Origin: Apostichopus japonicus
Taxonomy: Eukaryota > Echinodermata > Holothuroidea > Aspidochirotida > Stichopodidae
Direction of reading: 5' to 3'
Assembly: GCF_037975245.1 (NCBI RefSeq)
Contig: NC_092566.1
Span: 15,971,001-16,035,000, forward strand
Length of the DNA: 64,000 nucleotides
Position 1 is the stretch's first letter. Each line of letters opens with the position of its first letter. The notes beneath the pieces were generated by a model. That model was given only the letters and a program-made list of their open reading frames with translations, ran no database searches and had not been told where the DNA came from. Positions 25,553 through 37,770 of the stretch are shown here, piece after piece. The translations under genes were made by a program, and so were the position numbers.

Positions 25553-27733
25553 TCAAGTAGGGAAAAAAACACCAATGATTTAATACCAATAAATGGGATG
25601 GATTGATTTTCGACGAGAATTGAAAGAAGTATTGGTTGTAGCAAAGGATCATGATAAGACCTAAAATCTCACTAGACCTATAGAATGAACATGTCTAAGG
25701 CCAAAAGACCCACATACCTCAATAGTGTAAAAATGTGGGCCAATTTCTATTTGCTTCCAATTTGAAAGTTTTCACATGCCAGAATTGGCCCAGGACTGTA
25801 CTCTGACATAAAATATGGTGATATAAATTATAAATTTTATGTATGTGACCTTGGTTTTACAGATGATTTCAGGCCTAAAACTTTTACAATTTCAAAATCG
25901 AGAAGGGAAACATTTTAGCTTCCTGAGCTGCAGCACACATCCATTATTGTACAGGCCGCCCAATACCATCTGCTGATAACAAGCAGTAAGGCTGGTAAGT
26001 TAGGTACAGAAATCATTCCCAATCTTGGACTGACGATTGTTATGTAACCAACCAAACAAACACGTGTTTACATTTTTTAATGCCGACCGGCAGAAAAAAG
26101 CAGGTGCATTTTGCTCTTTACTGGCAAATTGCAAATTCCAATGACATTTATTAGATGACTCATACATGGTAGCAACAAAATATTGCCCATGTCTGTTTGA
26201 CAAATTTTACCATGTTTTTATATTTTTACTGGACTAGTCAATGTAATGAACTGCTTTCTTTTGCATTTTTTGGCCATTGACAGTGTCTAAAACTCAAAGC
26301 AATAAAACTTGTTTCAAAAACACCCACAGACTTGATTTTATGGGCGATATATTTCTCATTCGTAAATTATTTTGCAAAATGTTTTACTTCCATGGAAAAA
26401 ATTAATTCTATGAAAATGGCAAGCTGGCAAATGGTTATGAATAACATTGCAATATACTAAAGTATTGAACTACTACATTTGTGCATCTCAATTTTCCTGA
26501 TTCGGATGGCAAATGTTTCAAGAAAAAAATCAACTGTTTCAGGAGCCCACAACCAACCACACTTCATGAGCCCTCCGACAGTTCTTTCTCCTTCTTAACA
26601 TGACATTATCTTACAAACTACCAGCATAATTGTGGGAATTATATGATTAACAATCATGAAGGCATTGAAGACTCGCCCCAAACTGCATGCCGCGCTCTGA
26701 AAAAGTTAACTTTCCGTTGCTTGCAAGTGAAGATTTCTTCTTGTCACTACAAAATGCAGACAGTAATGAAACGTGATACCTTGTTATCTTTTATCTAGAC
26801 CTGAGATGTCCATCACTGCTATGTACACTGTGTTGTGGGTATTGACAGTAGCTGTATGTATTTTTTGTACACTAGAGTCTGATTACGGACGGTAGCAAGC
26901 TGTGTGTGTATTTTCTGGGATCGATGGTCGTGTCTAACACTTCTGTTACACCTCATTCGAAACAAGGTCAGATTACCGGCATGAGACATTTCTTTGTGCG
27001 CGAGTCTTTACACCTTTTAATGTACCATGTTGAAATATAGGATGCTGAGGGGGCTGCAGCATCATGCAGCCAGGCTGCATACAGTAGGACATAATCTTTT
27101 GTAGTGAGCAGTTTTACACAATAGACATTGTAGGTCTACAGAGATAATCCCTATTGTTTGATATTGATTGGTCCTAGCTGCTTTTCTTTTTGACAAGGTA
27201 AAACATTTAATAACACCAATTACAAAATAAAACCATTGAAAATGATAAGACTAGGGATTAAACAAAGAAACAATGTGAAAGAATTGTAATGAGTAGGCAA
27301 GCAATAGACATTGCAGGTCCACAGAGATAATCTCTAGATATGGCTTGATATCGATTCATCCTAGCTTCTTCACTTTTTGTTCCTAAACCTGAATAAGCTA
27401 ACCAATGGTTCAAACATTTAACAACATACCACTACAAAATATTAATGTTAAAAATGATAAGACAATGGAACATTTTTGGTGTGTCGGCAAGTTGTACATC
27501 ATGTTTATAAAATGGTGAATCTATCTTTAAAGGCTGAAGGTTATTTAAAAGGAGACAAATTGTGTTTACTACCAAAACTGTTTACTTTTTCCATCAGTCA
27601 AATATGAATGGGAAAACTATGTGAACTGTGAGTCAATCGGTCAAATGACAAAATCATTGATTGGTGTTTTATTTTTCAACAAGTCAGAAAAAAAAGAAAA
27701 AAAAAGCTTTTATAGATATTAAAAGTCTACTGG

Positions 27734-29724
27734 TTACTCCTGTTTTCCTTTGTTACCTTTCTCCTTAGTCAGAATAAAAGCTCGGACGTAATAATTTGAA
27801 AACAAAGCTATCATGGTCAAAGCGTAGAACGGACCGTAAATACAATATTGATGGTACTTGTAGCCGAACATTGCATGTACCATACCCACCATAAACTGAA
27901 CGATTTGGAGTTGGGTGACGTGCTTCTTCCAGGGAACGGGGTCGTTTGGAAACTGCGCTGCGTAACCGTAATAGAAGTAGAGGCAGACGTGAACGAAGGA
28001 ATTTATACTGACAAGGAATGCGATGCCTGCCCATGGAGAGAAGTGGTAACCAAAGTCGGTTAACAGAACCATGCTACTATGGTGGTAAATGTGGAGGAAT
28101 GACAGTTGACGTCTTCGATGGCGTAGAATCATGAAAGCTGTATCCAAGAGCTCAAAGTTTTTTAACGCCCAGTAGAGAAAGAATGCATGCTTTAGCCAAT
28201 CGTTGCTCTTTAGTACAAATATGCTGTTGGCTTGGTATATCCCAATCAAGAATGCCACTAGTGTATAGAGGTTGGCTAAACTGCATCCGTAATTGTAAAC
28301 TACCAAAGTCTGTAGAGGACAAAAGACAATGTGGGAAAAGAAGAAAAAGAATTTCTTTTCATTCTAAATGTGAAGAACAACATAGAATAGAGTATAGTAC
28401 TGTTCAGTGACATAGCATAGAGTTTAGTATTATATATAGCATAGCATACAGTACCATAGGATAGTTATTTTGTAGTGTATTGTACTGTCCAGTAGAGAAA
28501 AGTACAGTATAGTTTTGTAAATCTATATATAGCATACCATAGCATAGCAAAGTATAGCATAGCAGTATTGTACTGTACAGTATAGTATACTGTATAGTAT
28601 CATATAGTACAGTATAGTACAGTACAGAGCAGAAAGTACAGAACAGTACAGCTACGTACAATATAGAACAATATAGTATTGTATGTATTGTATTGTATGA
28701 AACTATGAGGGAGGGATCTGTAACATCAAGGCACAAGATCAATTTTGCTTTTTAGATATAATAAATCAACAGTGAAATGTATTGTTTGTTGTATGGTTCA
28801 AATGTGTAACATTACAGATAGCATCCATCAATGTAAGTAGTAAATGGGAATGATATAGGTCTATATATGACAATGGTGTCACAGTAAATATGTCAGCAAG
28901 GTTGAATAAAATGGAGAAATATATGCATTCTGTAAATATGGCTTCAGTATGTATACATGTACATAGTTGGGCTGATTGCTTAACTCATTCATGAATATAC
29001 TCCTGGGTTCAATATACAAATTTGAAAACTTATTTTAATGTTCAAATTATGAATTAAGGATCAGTGAAGTAAAGTAAGTTGTATAGTGTGGACTCCAAGA
29101 TTGATTTCCCAACTATTATATGTAGAGTACTATTTCAATTCAAGTAAACATGAAATAATACAAACTTTGTAATGAACATTTGATGTCATTTTGTGTTTTC
29201 CAATTCTAATCATGGTACTTTTCTACAATCAAACACAAAAACAAGTCAAAGAACACTTGTGGTCTAATTCTGTGTTTAATGTCTCTCTCTTGAGCAATTT
29301 GTTTAATGATTCATACCATGCAAACAATCTGAGGGCAAAAGAACCCTTTTCCAGTCTATTGAATTAGGGTCATGGAAAAGGTGTGACTTTGACAAAGTTA
29401 GATAATTACTGTCAATATATAAAACGTCATCTTTGTTGCTTCCAAATATCAGCAAGCTTAAAATCTTAAAGTCTCTACAAGACTCTGAGCACAAGGTTTA
29501 ATCAAGATACAAAACTTAAAAACTTAATGATAGCAGAAGAGCTATGAACAATTAAATTCTTTAAAATGATGAATGAGAGAATTTACCTTACGGAGACTGA
29601 GTGGTTTAGATATTCTGAAGTAAAGTGATGGCATGCTAACGATGATGAGGTAGACAACCATGAGACCAAACGACTGTAGTCCCATCAAAGTCTTACAAAA
29701 ACGAAGAACTTCGGCTTGTGCCAT
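27734..29724 (-). CDS. Very-long-chain fatty-acid elongase (ELOVL family)
   Basis: Condensing enzyme (3-ketoacyl-CoA synthase) that adds two carbons from malonyl-CoA to acyl-CoA in the ER membrane. Two coding exons: 29587-29724 (46 codons from ATG) and 27734-28309 (191 codons plus stop), joined in phase 0 at LSLRK-TLVVYN, the usual ELOVL junction. Family motifs: KNFELLDT (about residues 96-103), HIYHH histidine box (119-123), NSFVHVCLYFYYG, and LQIVQF. Several hydrophobic TM segments follow. The C-terminus KGKQE fits a KxKxx ER-retrieval signal. At 237 residues it is shorter than most ELOVLs (about 260-310), mainly at the N-terminus. A TAA lies in frame five codons before the ATG, so no longer start exists in this exon. 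A 3' splice site at 29761 shows a non-coding upstream exon. ELOVL2/4/5-like is my guess; the subtype is not determined. Confidence 0.93.
28310..29586 (-). other. Elongase intron with GTACAGTATAGT repeat
   Basis: About 28390-28700 is a degenerate simple repeat of AGTACAGTATAGT / GCATAGCATA words; the long open frame over it (28404-28742 minus) is low complexity. The rest is AT-rich with nothing recognised. Confidence 0.7.
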
Positions 29725-30639
29725 GATGACCGCAGTTTATGACCGGGAAGAATTACAACAGCTGCAGACAAAAGGTAAAGAGATGAAAAAAAAATTACAT
29801 TAAAAGGATCAAGATTAAAGCCTTGTTATGTATTTCATCTCTATGATCTAATTAATCCCTCTTTTTTTTTGGTTCTATTTTGCAGCAAATAATCACAGAA
29901 TCCCGATGATGTACTTTTTGTTGGTTTTCGCAGACCAAGAGAATGAAAACATCATTCAAACAAAAACATCATTCAAACAAAAACATGTTGTGTTAATGAA
30001 CAAAAAATTAATCAGAAGCATGTGTGGGTATTTGAAGTCTGTATTGATCTTTCCGATTCCTACCACTCCCAGTACATTATCATCATGCCTAGTACCATTA
30101 TGCACAGTAAATTGCAGATTTCAACACTTTGGACGCCAACCTCTCTCTCAAATAACATTTCCAAGCAGAGAGAGCCATTTGAAAGACACCTTTAAAACAT
30201 AACATTGAATTTTCAATTGCCTTGAGCCGCTATATAGTTGAATCCACTTCTTAGTCAAATGACAGCTGTGCATTGTGTACAATTACAATATTATACTACG
30301 TACTGTACTGTGGTCAAGACATTTGTCTGCGCATGTGTCTTGTTTCTGCTGTTACTCTTGTTTACAAGCACAGCACACACATTTTTTGATTTGTATTGCA
30401 TTTGCTTGTTCTCTACAAATGAATCACAACTATGGCAAAAAAGCATATATTATATCCATGACTGGATGATTAAGCAACTCAAAATGGACTTGCCAAAAAG
30501 AGATTGTTGGGTTAGCTCAAATTTATAATGGAATGCATAATGAGAACTTAATTTTGAGTGAGCATATGGCTTTTGTCAAATTTCTGGCAACTAGCCAGCA
30601 AGTAGTATTGAGATAATAAAGGTAATGTTTTTATCAGTG

Positions 30640-31020
30640 GAAACTCTCCTCGCCGAAAACGACCGTTATTGCGCAACTTTCACGAATCCGATGCACAAAC
30701 CGGAAGTGGCAAATCGGAGATGGCGCGGAAATAAGCCGAGTCGTTTCCAATACCGAAGCCCACGTTAAAACATGAATTATGCATGATCTTGATCACCGAG
30801 AATTGCCGTATATGGTATTAGAGCATCCTGATATAGTGCAAAGACACATCTTCGTGAGAATTCGGTTGAACTCGTTCTCATCTAGCTTCAATCAATGAAT
30901 TTCTCTGCCGTTGTGGAACGGTTCTCACTCAATCTTTGGGGTTTCGTTGACATAACGTGAAAGGGTGACGTAGCATTGCATGTGACGTCATGTACATGGT
31001 GACGTCACATGCCAAAAGTT
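30640..31020. promoter_or_regulatory. Divergent promoter between the elongase and the protease-PHD gene
   Basis: A CpG-richer stretch between two head-to-head genes. It holds an ETS site (ACCGGAAGT, about 30699-30707), GATGGCGCGG (YY1-like), two perfect palindromic CREs TGACGTCA (30983-30990 and 31000-31007) and a GTGACGTAG half site. The second CRE is about 175 bp upstream of the plus-strand ATG at 31183. CREs bind CREB/ATF proteins. A 34-bp piece (30917-30950) recurs inverted at 41841-41874. Confidence 0.55.
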
Positions 31021-31182
31021 CCTAATACGACAATCTATCAAACTTGGGTAGCGCGGGAAATTTTGGGTTTGTCCGGTGTGTATTACACACTACCCCTATA
31101 TACGTTCATGATACATTCGAAGTTAAGCTATATTTGGACGGGATAATATCTTGATTCTGAACCAAAATTGACTGGACACAAA

Positions 31183-34100
31183 ATGGTGGAAGTGAACTGC
31201 GACAGAAGTTTTCCTCCTGGTAAAGAATGAAGAAATGTAGGTTAACTTCTTTAGGGTTATGTTCAATATACAGTACTAGAAAAACAGGGCACCAAAGAGC
31301 CGAGTATTTTATCAATTTGTACACGACATTGTAGCCCGCGGCCCTTACTGAAAACCACTGTAAAGTAGGCTATTTATTGCTAACAAGCTACCAACATATA
31401 GGCATATAACGATGATTATGTTACAGAATTGATAGAAAGCAATGATTTCTGTTGAGTAACTTAATCTAACTATTTTAAGTCATGGGGTAGCTATAATTGG
31501 GCATAGCCTATACTTAAACTTTAAAGAATAAAAAACCCTGATCAATTAGACTGGGTACTTATGTTGTCATGGCATGTATGGGCTAGTCTGCTACTTGGCT
31601 GCCCAGCACTGGCATGCACCAATATATTTTTAATACAGAATGAGTAGCATTATGGGAGCAAAATATGTAGATCAGGACATGTATAATTTAAGGTGGAAGA
31701 GCACATGTAGAGAGGGTTGCATGGATGCAAGGCATTCCAACATAGTCTCCCTCCCCCGTTCGACCAAATTTACACATCCAGATTTTAACTGGCATTATAT
31801 AAAGTACCAAGGATAAATTCTGCACCCAAACTACCCCACAGGCTACAAGGTTTGAAGATTTTATTCATAACATAATTTAACCTTATCTTTCATACAATTC
31901 AGATGCCCATCCCAAAGAATGGCTACCTCCATTTTTTCAAATGAAGACTATGGGCGATGGCTTTGTGAGTGGTGTAGTAAATTCCAAAGATGAGTTACAA
32001 CAATTACTGAAGTGTCATAGTCGAGTAACGTTGACATCATATGCAAAATGGTGAGAAAACAATTTAATATTATAAGACATAACACCACTACCGTAAAGGT
32101 AAGTTTCTATTACCTATATTGTCCGAGCTGTAAAATTGTGCCCTTACTCATCTTCCCATCTAGATTTTTCTACAATGACTAAGAAAATGTGTTTGAAATT
32201 TAAGTAAATGCCTCACATGATTATTCAATCAATCAATGATTTTGTAGCTGCATGGACAGCAATAACATGCCTCTACAATTGATACTGACATTGATAAATC
32301 ATGCATTTAAGCAATCACATATAGCCAAAATGATTTGGTATTTAAGTCACCCTCAAGTATTAAATTGGCATAATAGTTTTCTAAAATATATACCTTTTTT
32401 AGATGGACCTCATAGGCCTACATAATTATGCTATATTATGCACAATAGGGTTGATCTGTACCATAAACCATATGTAGGCACATCTAATTGCCATCCACTG
32501 ATCTTAATTATTAAAAACAAAATCATCATCTATGGCTCTTTAAGATCCCCCCACTGTAACTTTATTAGTCCAACTATATGTACAGCATGCTATCATTGAG
32601 AAATGTTTGTGACTATACAATCGATTTTCTCAGTTAGAAAATGTCATCTGACCTTGACATGTTTCTGCTGCTCCCTCATATACAGGGGTTTTGTTGTACA
32701 GACTATTCTAAGCAAAGCATGGGAACCTAAAATATTATGTTGGTTTGAACTAATACATTGTGGTTTGATGATGATATGTCTGCAGCCAGTGACATTGATT
32801 AACTTTTGATTTAATATTTGTACATATGGTACATGCTATTTCAAGCTTTATAACTCTTAACTGTTTTCATATCCTATTTATAAATATTCTGGAATTTTTA
32901 ATAAACTTCAAACTTGAAACAATGAACCTTTCAAATACAGTTTTGGCTGACCTCACACACTCGATTTAAACTCAAATATATACACATGCCACAGATCAGG
33001 ACATTTTCAAATGAAGTCACATCAATTAGTAGCATGTTGCTATTGCATTTAAAAGTTCAAGTAAATTTCAGCCAAGTCTCCAATGAGGTGATCCTTTCTG
33101 GCAGGGGCCTCTGGACAATTAATCTTCTTAGAAATCCAGCATTGGTCCATAATTCACCTCATACATCCATTTATGCCATACTATCTACCCTCATTCACTT
33201 TCCTTACAGGGCAGATGACAAAAACAGCAAAAGAAAGAAAGCTGCCAGGAACCGAATCCTGTGGAAAATTGAAGATATTGATGACAACATACCACTGCAA
33301 GTAACAAGCAGGGAAATATTGAACTGCCAATATGGGAAACCACCAAAACCAACGAAAAATCCAACAGTGAAGGTTAGTCTGGAAACTGTTACCAATATCA
33401 TGCAAAGTTATGAAATTTTCCCCCAAAACTGCAATCTTTGACTTTAAATATCAAACAATGTCAGTATGTTGTTAATTGTTGCTATTTATAATAAAGAAAG
33501 AAGCCCAAACTAAAACATGCAAGGACTGTTAAATTATAAGAAGGTAGTTTGTCAACAGTTTCCATTCTTTCATTGGTTCTTGGACATTGAGATCGAAGAT
33601 AAAAGAACCCCCCTAAAAACCAAAAACAAACTTAAGATCAAATGAAAACAAGGTAATATATGGAATATATTGTCTTGCAAGAAAAGCAAGAATATATGTT
33701 TGGACAAAGTAATACAACCAAAATTTGAAATAGGTGGTGGGGTAGAGATAGCACTAACGACGATTTAATTGGCAGCTAAACATACAGGTCCTGGCTGTTG
33801 CAGTATACAAACTAAAATATATGTCAACTATAGCTATCTGAAAATTTATGTTATGGGTATGATTAGCGGTGCCCTACCCAAAATTTTGTTGTTTGTTTTG
33901 GCGTTCAATAGCGCGTATGGTGGGCGGAGCCTCAGCGATTGATTAACATGTGCCTTAACTCGTTACAACTAAAACTAAACTGGTTTTTCCTCTCTCCGTC
34001 TCACAGGTAAGATGATGCTTAAATCCCTTTCATGTGAATATGAAAGTATTACTAGGTTGTTGATTAAATATTTGTCGTTATTAAAAGTGTTCCATTATGA

Positions 34101-37100
34101 CGGATGGTCTAGATTTGCCATCGATACATAAGGGTTAATATTCGTTATAAATGAGACCGTCAGGTTTGCATGTAGGATATGTCTGTGTTATCATGGGCCT
34201 ACGTATATTCGTATAACAATTGTTTGTCGTTAAAGTTCGATTAGTGGTACAAAATCATATTTTACACGAGTCATATCAGTACAAAAGTGATTTATTTCTT
34301 GATGTTGTTAATAATAGTATATCATGTATCAGGATGCCGTGGATGTGACATTTTAGGTAATTTCTTTGTACGACGTAATGTTGCTCAGTGACCTAGCGTT
34401 ATGAATAGGCTATAGCGTGTACATTGGGTCGTTAGAACTGTCATGAGGGGTGACGTCATTGCGTAGTAACAAGAGTAGGGGATTCCCCGAAATGATCCAG
34501 ATAGAAATAAGTATTTATGGCCCGCCAGATTGATTGTATTGTTATGTATTGAATTATTAGAAAGATTGAGCAGGTTCAGTTTATTATTTTAAGAACTAGA
34601 AGTAGCCTTTGTTTATGCCAAAAATCCATTCAGATGCCTTATCCAAATATGCAGTTAATTAACTACGAAACTTAAGTTTAAATGTGAGACTGCATAGTTA
34701 TTGTATTATATCAGAGATTGAATACCATGTGCCTTAACTCGTTACAACTAAAACTAAACTGGTTTTTCCTCTCTCCGTCTCACAGTGGGATCGAGAGATC
34801 CTGGTATTAACATTTAGTAGAATGCACAATTGCATATTAAGGTTAAGGTGAAACTTATTATAATGTTCAACATTTAACCCACCTGTATCTTGAAGCATGA
34901 TATCTAAAAGACATAAATGCTATCCTTTATCTACCAACAGACCCACCGCCCAAAAAGAGGGTACATTTCGAAGCAACAGGCAGTGGTGACAAATCCAGTG
35001 GTGAGAAAATCCTGAAATGATAACTACTTTTTAAGTATCAAAAACAAATACTGTTTTGTGTTTATAATGTGCAACATTTAACCCACCTGTATCTTGAAGC
35101 ATGATATCTAAAAGACATTAATGCTATCCTTTTTCTACCAACAGACCCATCCCTCCCCCCCCCCCCTAAATTATCATTGTGCTTCAGCTTCACTATGACA
35201 TATATTTGCAGGAAACTTGTCACATCAAGGACTTTTCTCATTTGAAATATAATGGCCTTTGAATGGCAGAAGCTACCATGTTCAACTACTTAATGTGAAG
35301 ATGACAGTATATACTAAAATAAAGTATAGCACTGGACATTGCTGCACCATTAACCTACAAATTATGTCAATCCTCAGAGACAGACCAACTCTTACAAGAA
35401 TTCAAACAATCTGAGACGACCAACCTCAAAAGGATTCACAGGGAGCAACGTTACCATGTGTGTGGGGAAGTGTTGGAATACGATGATTTCAAAAGCCTTA
35501 TCTACCCAAACTGGCTTAATGACAAGGTAACACTTTCGTTTTACATTTTAAAAATATGAATAGTTTGCCATCAGCTGATGTTGGAAACCAATCCCATATA
35601 CACACTCTTCACTACTTTGCTTTCGGTTATTTCAACAATAGATCAGTACAATTTTGCACATACATCTAATTTTTGCTTGTAGCAGCAAGATGTCCACTTT
35701 ATTCAACCTATAAATGGTATTAGCTATCCTAATTCAACGCTTATGCCTGCCCGCTTACAGTAGCTCAGGACACAAGTCTTAGCAATAAAGTTTGAGCGTC
35801 GAACCCACAAGAAAAACTATGCCAAGGCCAGCTAGCAGCAAGGTGAACTATCTATGGGATGCCAACATTGTAAATTTTCACTTTATCACAGCAGCTAAAA
35901 CGAATGTGTGATTCCATGGTCCAAAATAGTCCAACACTAACAGCTAACAATGTGGCCATATTCAGCTGTCCCATTTTTAACCAAAATGTTGCCCATATTG
36001 GCTTGGAATGGACTAGCCCATGTGACTGAGGAGCCTAGTAAACAACTTTTGTTCAGAATGATTTGTGTTGTGACAGATACATACTGTACGTGCAAAAAAT
36101 GGCAACATCTCTGTCTGGTGAAATAAAGTAATATTCTGGCTCAAGACCCTGATTTATACACTAAGCTATACTGAAAGTGACCCTCAGACAAATCTGAGTT
36201 GCTTGACTCACTTCAAGAAGTATGTCCAGTTAACCTGAATTGCATCTAATCTTTTATAAAATGAATATATTTGTATTTTGCAGGTAATGAATGCATACCT
36301 CTCTGTACTACGTTCACAATGTAATACAAGTGATACCAACCACGTCTTCATCATCCCATCGTATCTGGCAGTTTTATGGGATGCTGGGAGATTTAACACA
36401 TGGATGATGCGAGAGGTGATTCTTTTTGCATTTCTTTACCCCTTTCTCTGCTTTCCATTTTTCGGACAGTAAGATGTATTCGTTAAATGGATAAGTGCTC
36501 TGCTATGTTATTCCTTGCAATGCTCTCCTAAAGCAGCGTTTCTCTATAGGTTGCAATGCATGCAAACTATTAAAACACAGTATATTCTTATTATGCATCC
36601 TCTCTATGAAGTTTCCTCTTACAACAATAAACTGGTAAGGCTGGAACCTTATGAGTATATTCCCACCTGCTGAACTGATGTAAGGTACCTAATAATGCTT
36701 TTTGTCCATTTCTTTCTACCAATTAGATAAATCTGGTCATGTTTAAATGGATCTTCATGCCCATTAACATCACTAACAACCATTGGATTCTCTTGGCGGC
36801 CAATGTTCCACAGATGTCTGTGTCAATTCTTGACTCAATGGACACTGGAAAGGGTCTATCCTATGTAGGAAAATGGAAGTAAGTATTGAGCTGGTTTTGT
36901 AACTTGTTTTAAGAACTTGTAAATTTCAAACTCAATAAAATTAATGCAAGAGAGCCTGTAGTACTGTTTCCTCCAAACAAAGGCAGCATATTTGAGACTC
37001 AAAAAATGTTAAATATCTGCAATTACAACCTTTCAGGAAGTTCATGCATAATCGCTCAAGGCTAGTTGGAGAGTTTGATGGAGAATGGAAGACTGGACAT

Positions 37101-37770
37101 TTGATGCCAGCCCAACAGAAAGATGGGAACTCATGTGGGCCTTTTGTATTAATGGTGAGTATATCCAATAGAGGTTCTACCAATTTACAAACTCATTTAA
37201 AGAAAGAAAAAAATTCTCCAAATTGTTCTCAGACATGAAGCATGAACACAGAAAAAGATGACTGAATGTCCCAGTGAAGTATACAGTACGTCTTTCAGCG
37301 TGGTAATAAAGCAGTTTAAGAATTTTGACAATATTTGAAAATCTGGCATTGTTTGAGCCAATACAGTATACCTTAAAGAATTATGGTATATCTTATTGTG
37401 ATAGAATTAATCTGTTAACTTTGAAGAGATAAAAAAAAAGAAATATGCTGTATTACCATTGTGCCATATTTCAATGATTTTCTTACAGAATGCTTTAGCT
37501 TTGACTAGAGACATCCTTTCAGAAAGTCTCACACATGAGCATGTACTGCTGATGAGGAAGTATGTCTTCACCATACTTAAGAAGAACGCAGTGAAACCAC
37601 CAGGGCAGAGGAAAAAGTGTGACATGCCTGGTTGTCTTCAGCCTGAAATACCTGCAATGTGGGTAGCATGTGATGTATGTGGAAGATGGTGTCATTTCCT
37701 TTGTGTGGGAATGAAGAAAAAACCCATGCAAGAGTACTTGTGTCCCATATGCATAGCTCAATATAGATAG
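31183..37770 (+). CDS. Ulp1/SENP-type cysteine protease with PHD finger
   Basis: Exons: 31183-31219, 31903-32050, 33210-33372, 34941-35000, 35378-35526, 36284-36415, 36727-36878, 37037-37154, 37489-37770 (stop 37768-37770). Phases agree at every junction except 33372 to 34941, where an exon of length 3n+1 is missing or two genes meet. The N-terminal part reads MVEVNCDRSFPPD, then EWLPPFFQMKTMGDGF and LNCQYGKPP; it is weakly reminiscent of CARF-like regions, an uncertain link. The second half is a C48 peptidase: NWLND, the catalytic His in NNHW, Asp in SILDSM, Gln and Cys in QQKDGNSCGPF. The last exon has a PHD finger (CDMPGC, CDVCGRWCHFLC, YLCPIC). C48 enzymes remove SUMO/Nedd8-like tags; PHD fingers read histone tails, so a nuclear deconjugase is likely. 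All catalytic residues are present. Such combinations also occur in transposon-derived genes. Confidence 0.75.
33947..34785. repeat. 60-bp perfect direct repeat, 719 bp apart
   Basis: 33947-34006 and 34726-34785 are identical (CATGTGCCTTAACTCG through CCGTCTCACAG), with weaker similarity about 15 bp further upstream. Each copy ends like a 3' splice site (pyrimidine tract then CAG). After copy 1 comes GTAAGA, after copy 2 TGGGATCG. Just before copy 1 is a GC box (TGGGCGGAGC), so an alternative promoter and 5' UTR exon is possible. Confidence 0.85.
34859..35150. repeat. Tandem duplication of an intron end with its exon start
   Basis: 34859-34946 and 35063-35150 are nearly identical and both include the acceptor CTACCAACAG|ACCCA. 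In copy 1 this begins the 60-nt exon of the protease gene; in copy 2 the exon sequence breaks off into a C12-type run. Confidence 0.85.
35745..35830 (+). repeat. Possible tRNA-like SINE head
   Basis: GTAGCTCAGGACAC resembles an A box and GCGTCGAACCC a B box, at about tRNA spacing. Stems are poor, so it is not a functional tRNA. It is intronic in the protease gene. Confidence 0.3.

Larger units (their letters stand above)
22800..27660. other. Gene-free intergenic DNA downstream of the elongase
   Basis: AT-rich sequence with no coding exon that I can recognise on either strand. It contains an imperfect long hairpin (24558-24653), a short TGGCCCACA / TGTGGGCCA hairpin near 24400-24430, C-homopolymer (about 24905-24925) and a 5'-truncated SINE (25368-25552). 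Confidence 0.5.

Noticed and set aside
27765-28063. Open frames overlapping the elongase exon in other frames
   Set aside because: They are shadows of the elongase; only the frame with the histidine box is conserved.
28404-28742. 112-codon minus open frame
   Set aside because: It lies in a degenerate GTACAGTATAGT repeat inside the elongase intron; composition is Tyr/Leu/Val only because of the repeat.
33947-34785. Small LTR element with 60-bp LTRs
   Set aside because: TGGGATCG after copy 2 looks primer-site-like, but there are no TG...CA ends, no target duplication and no internal coding sequence.
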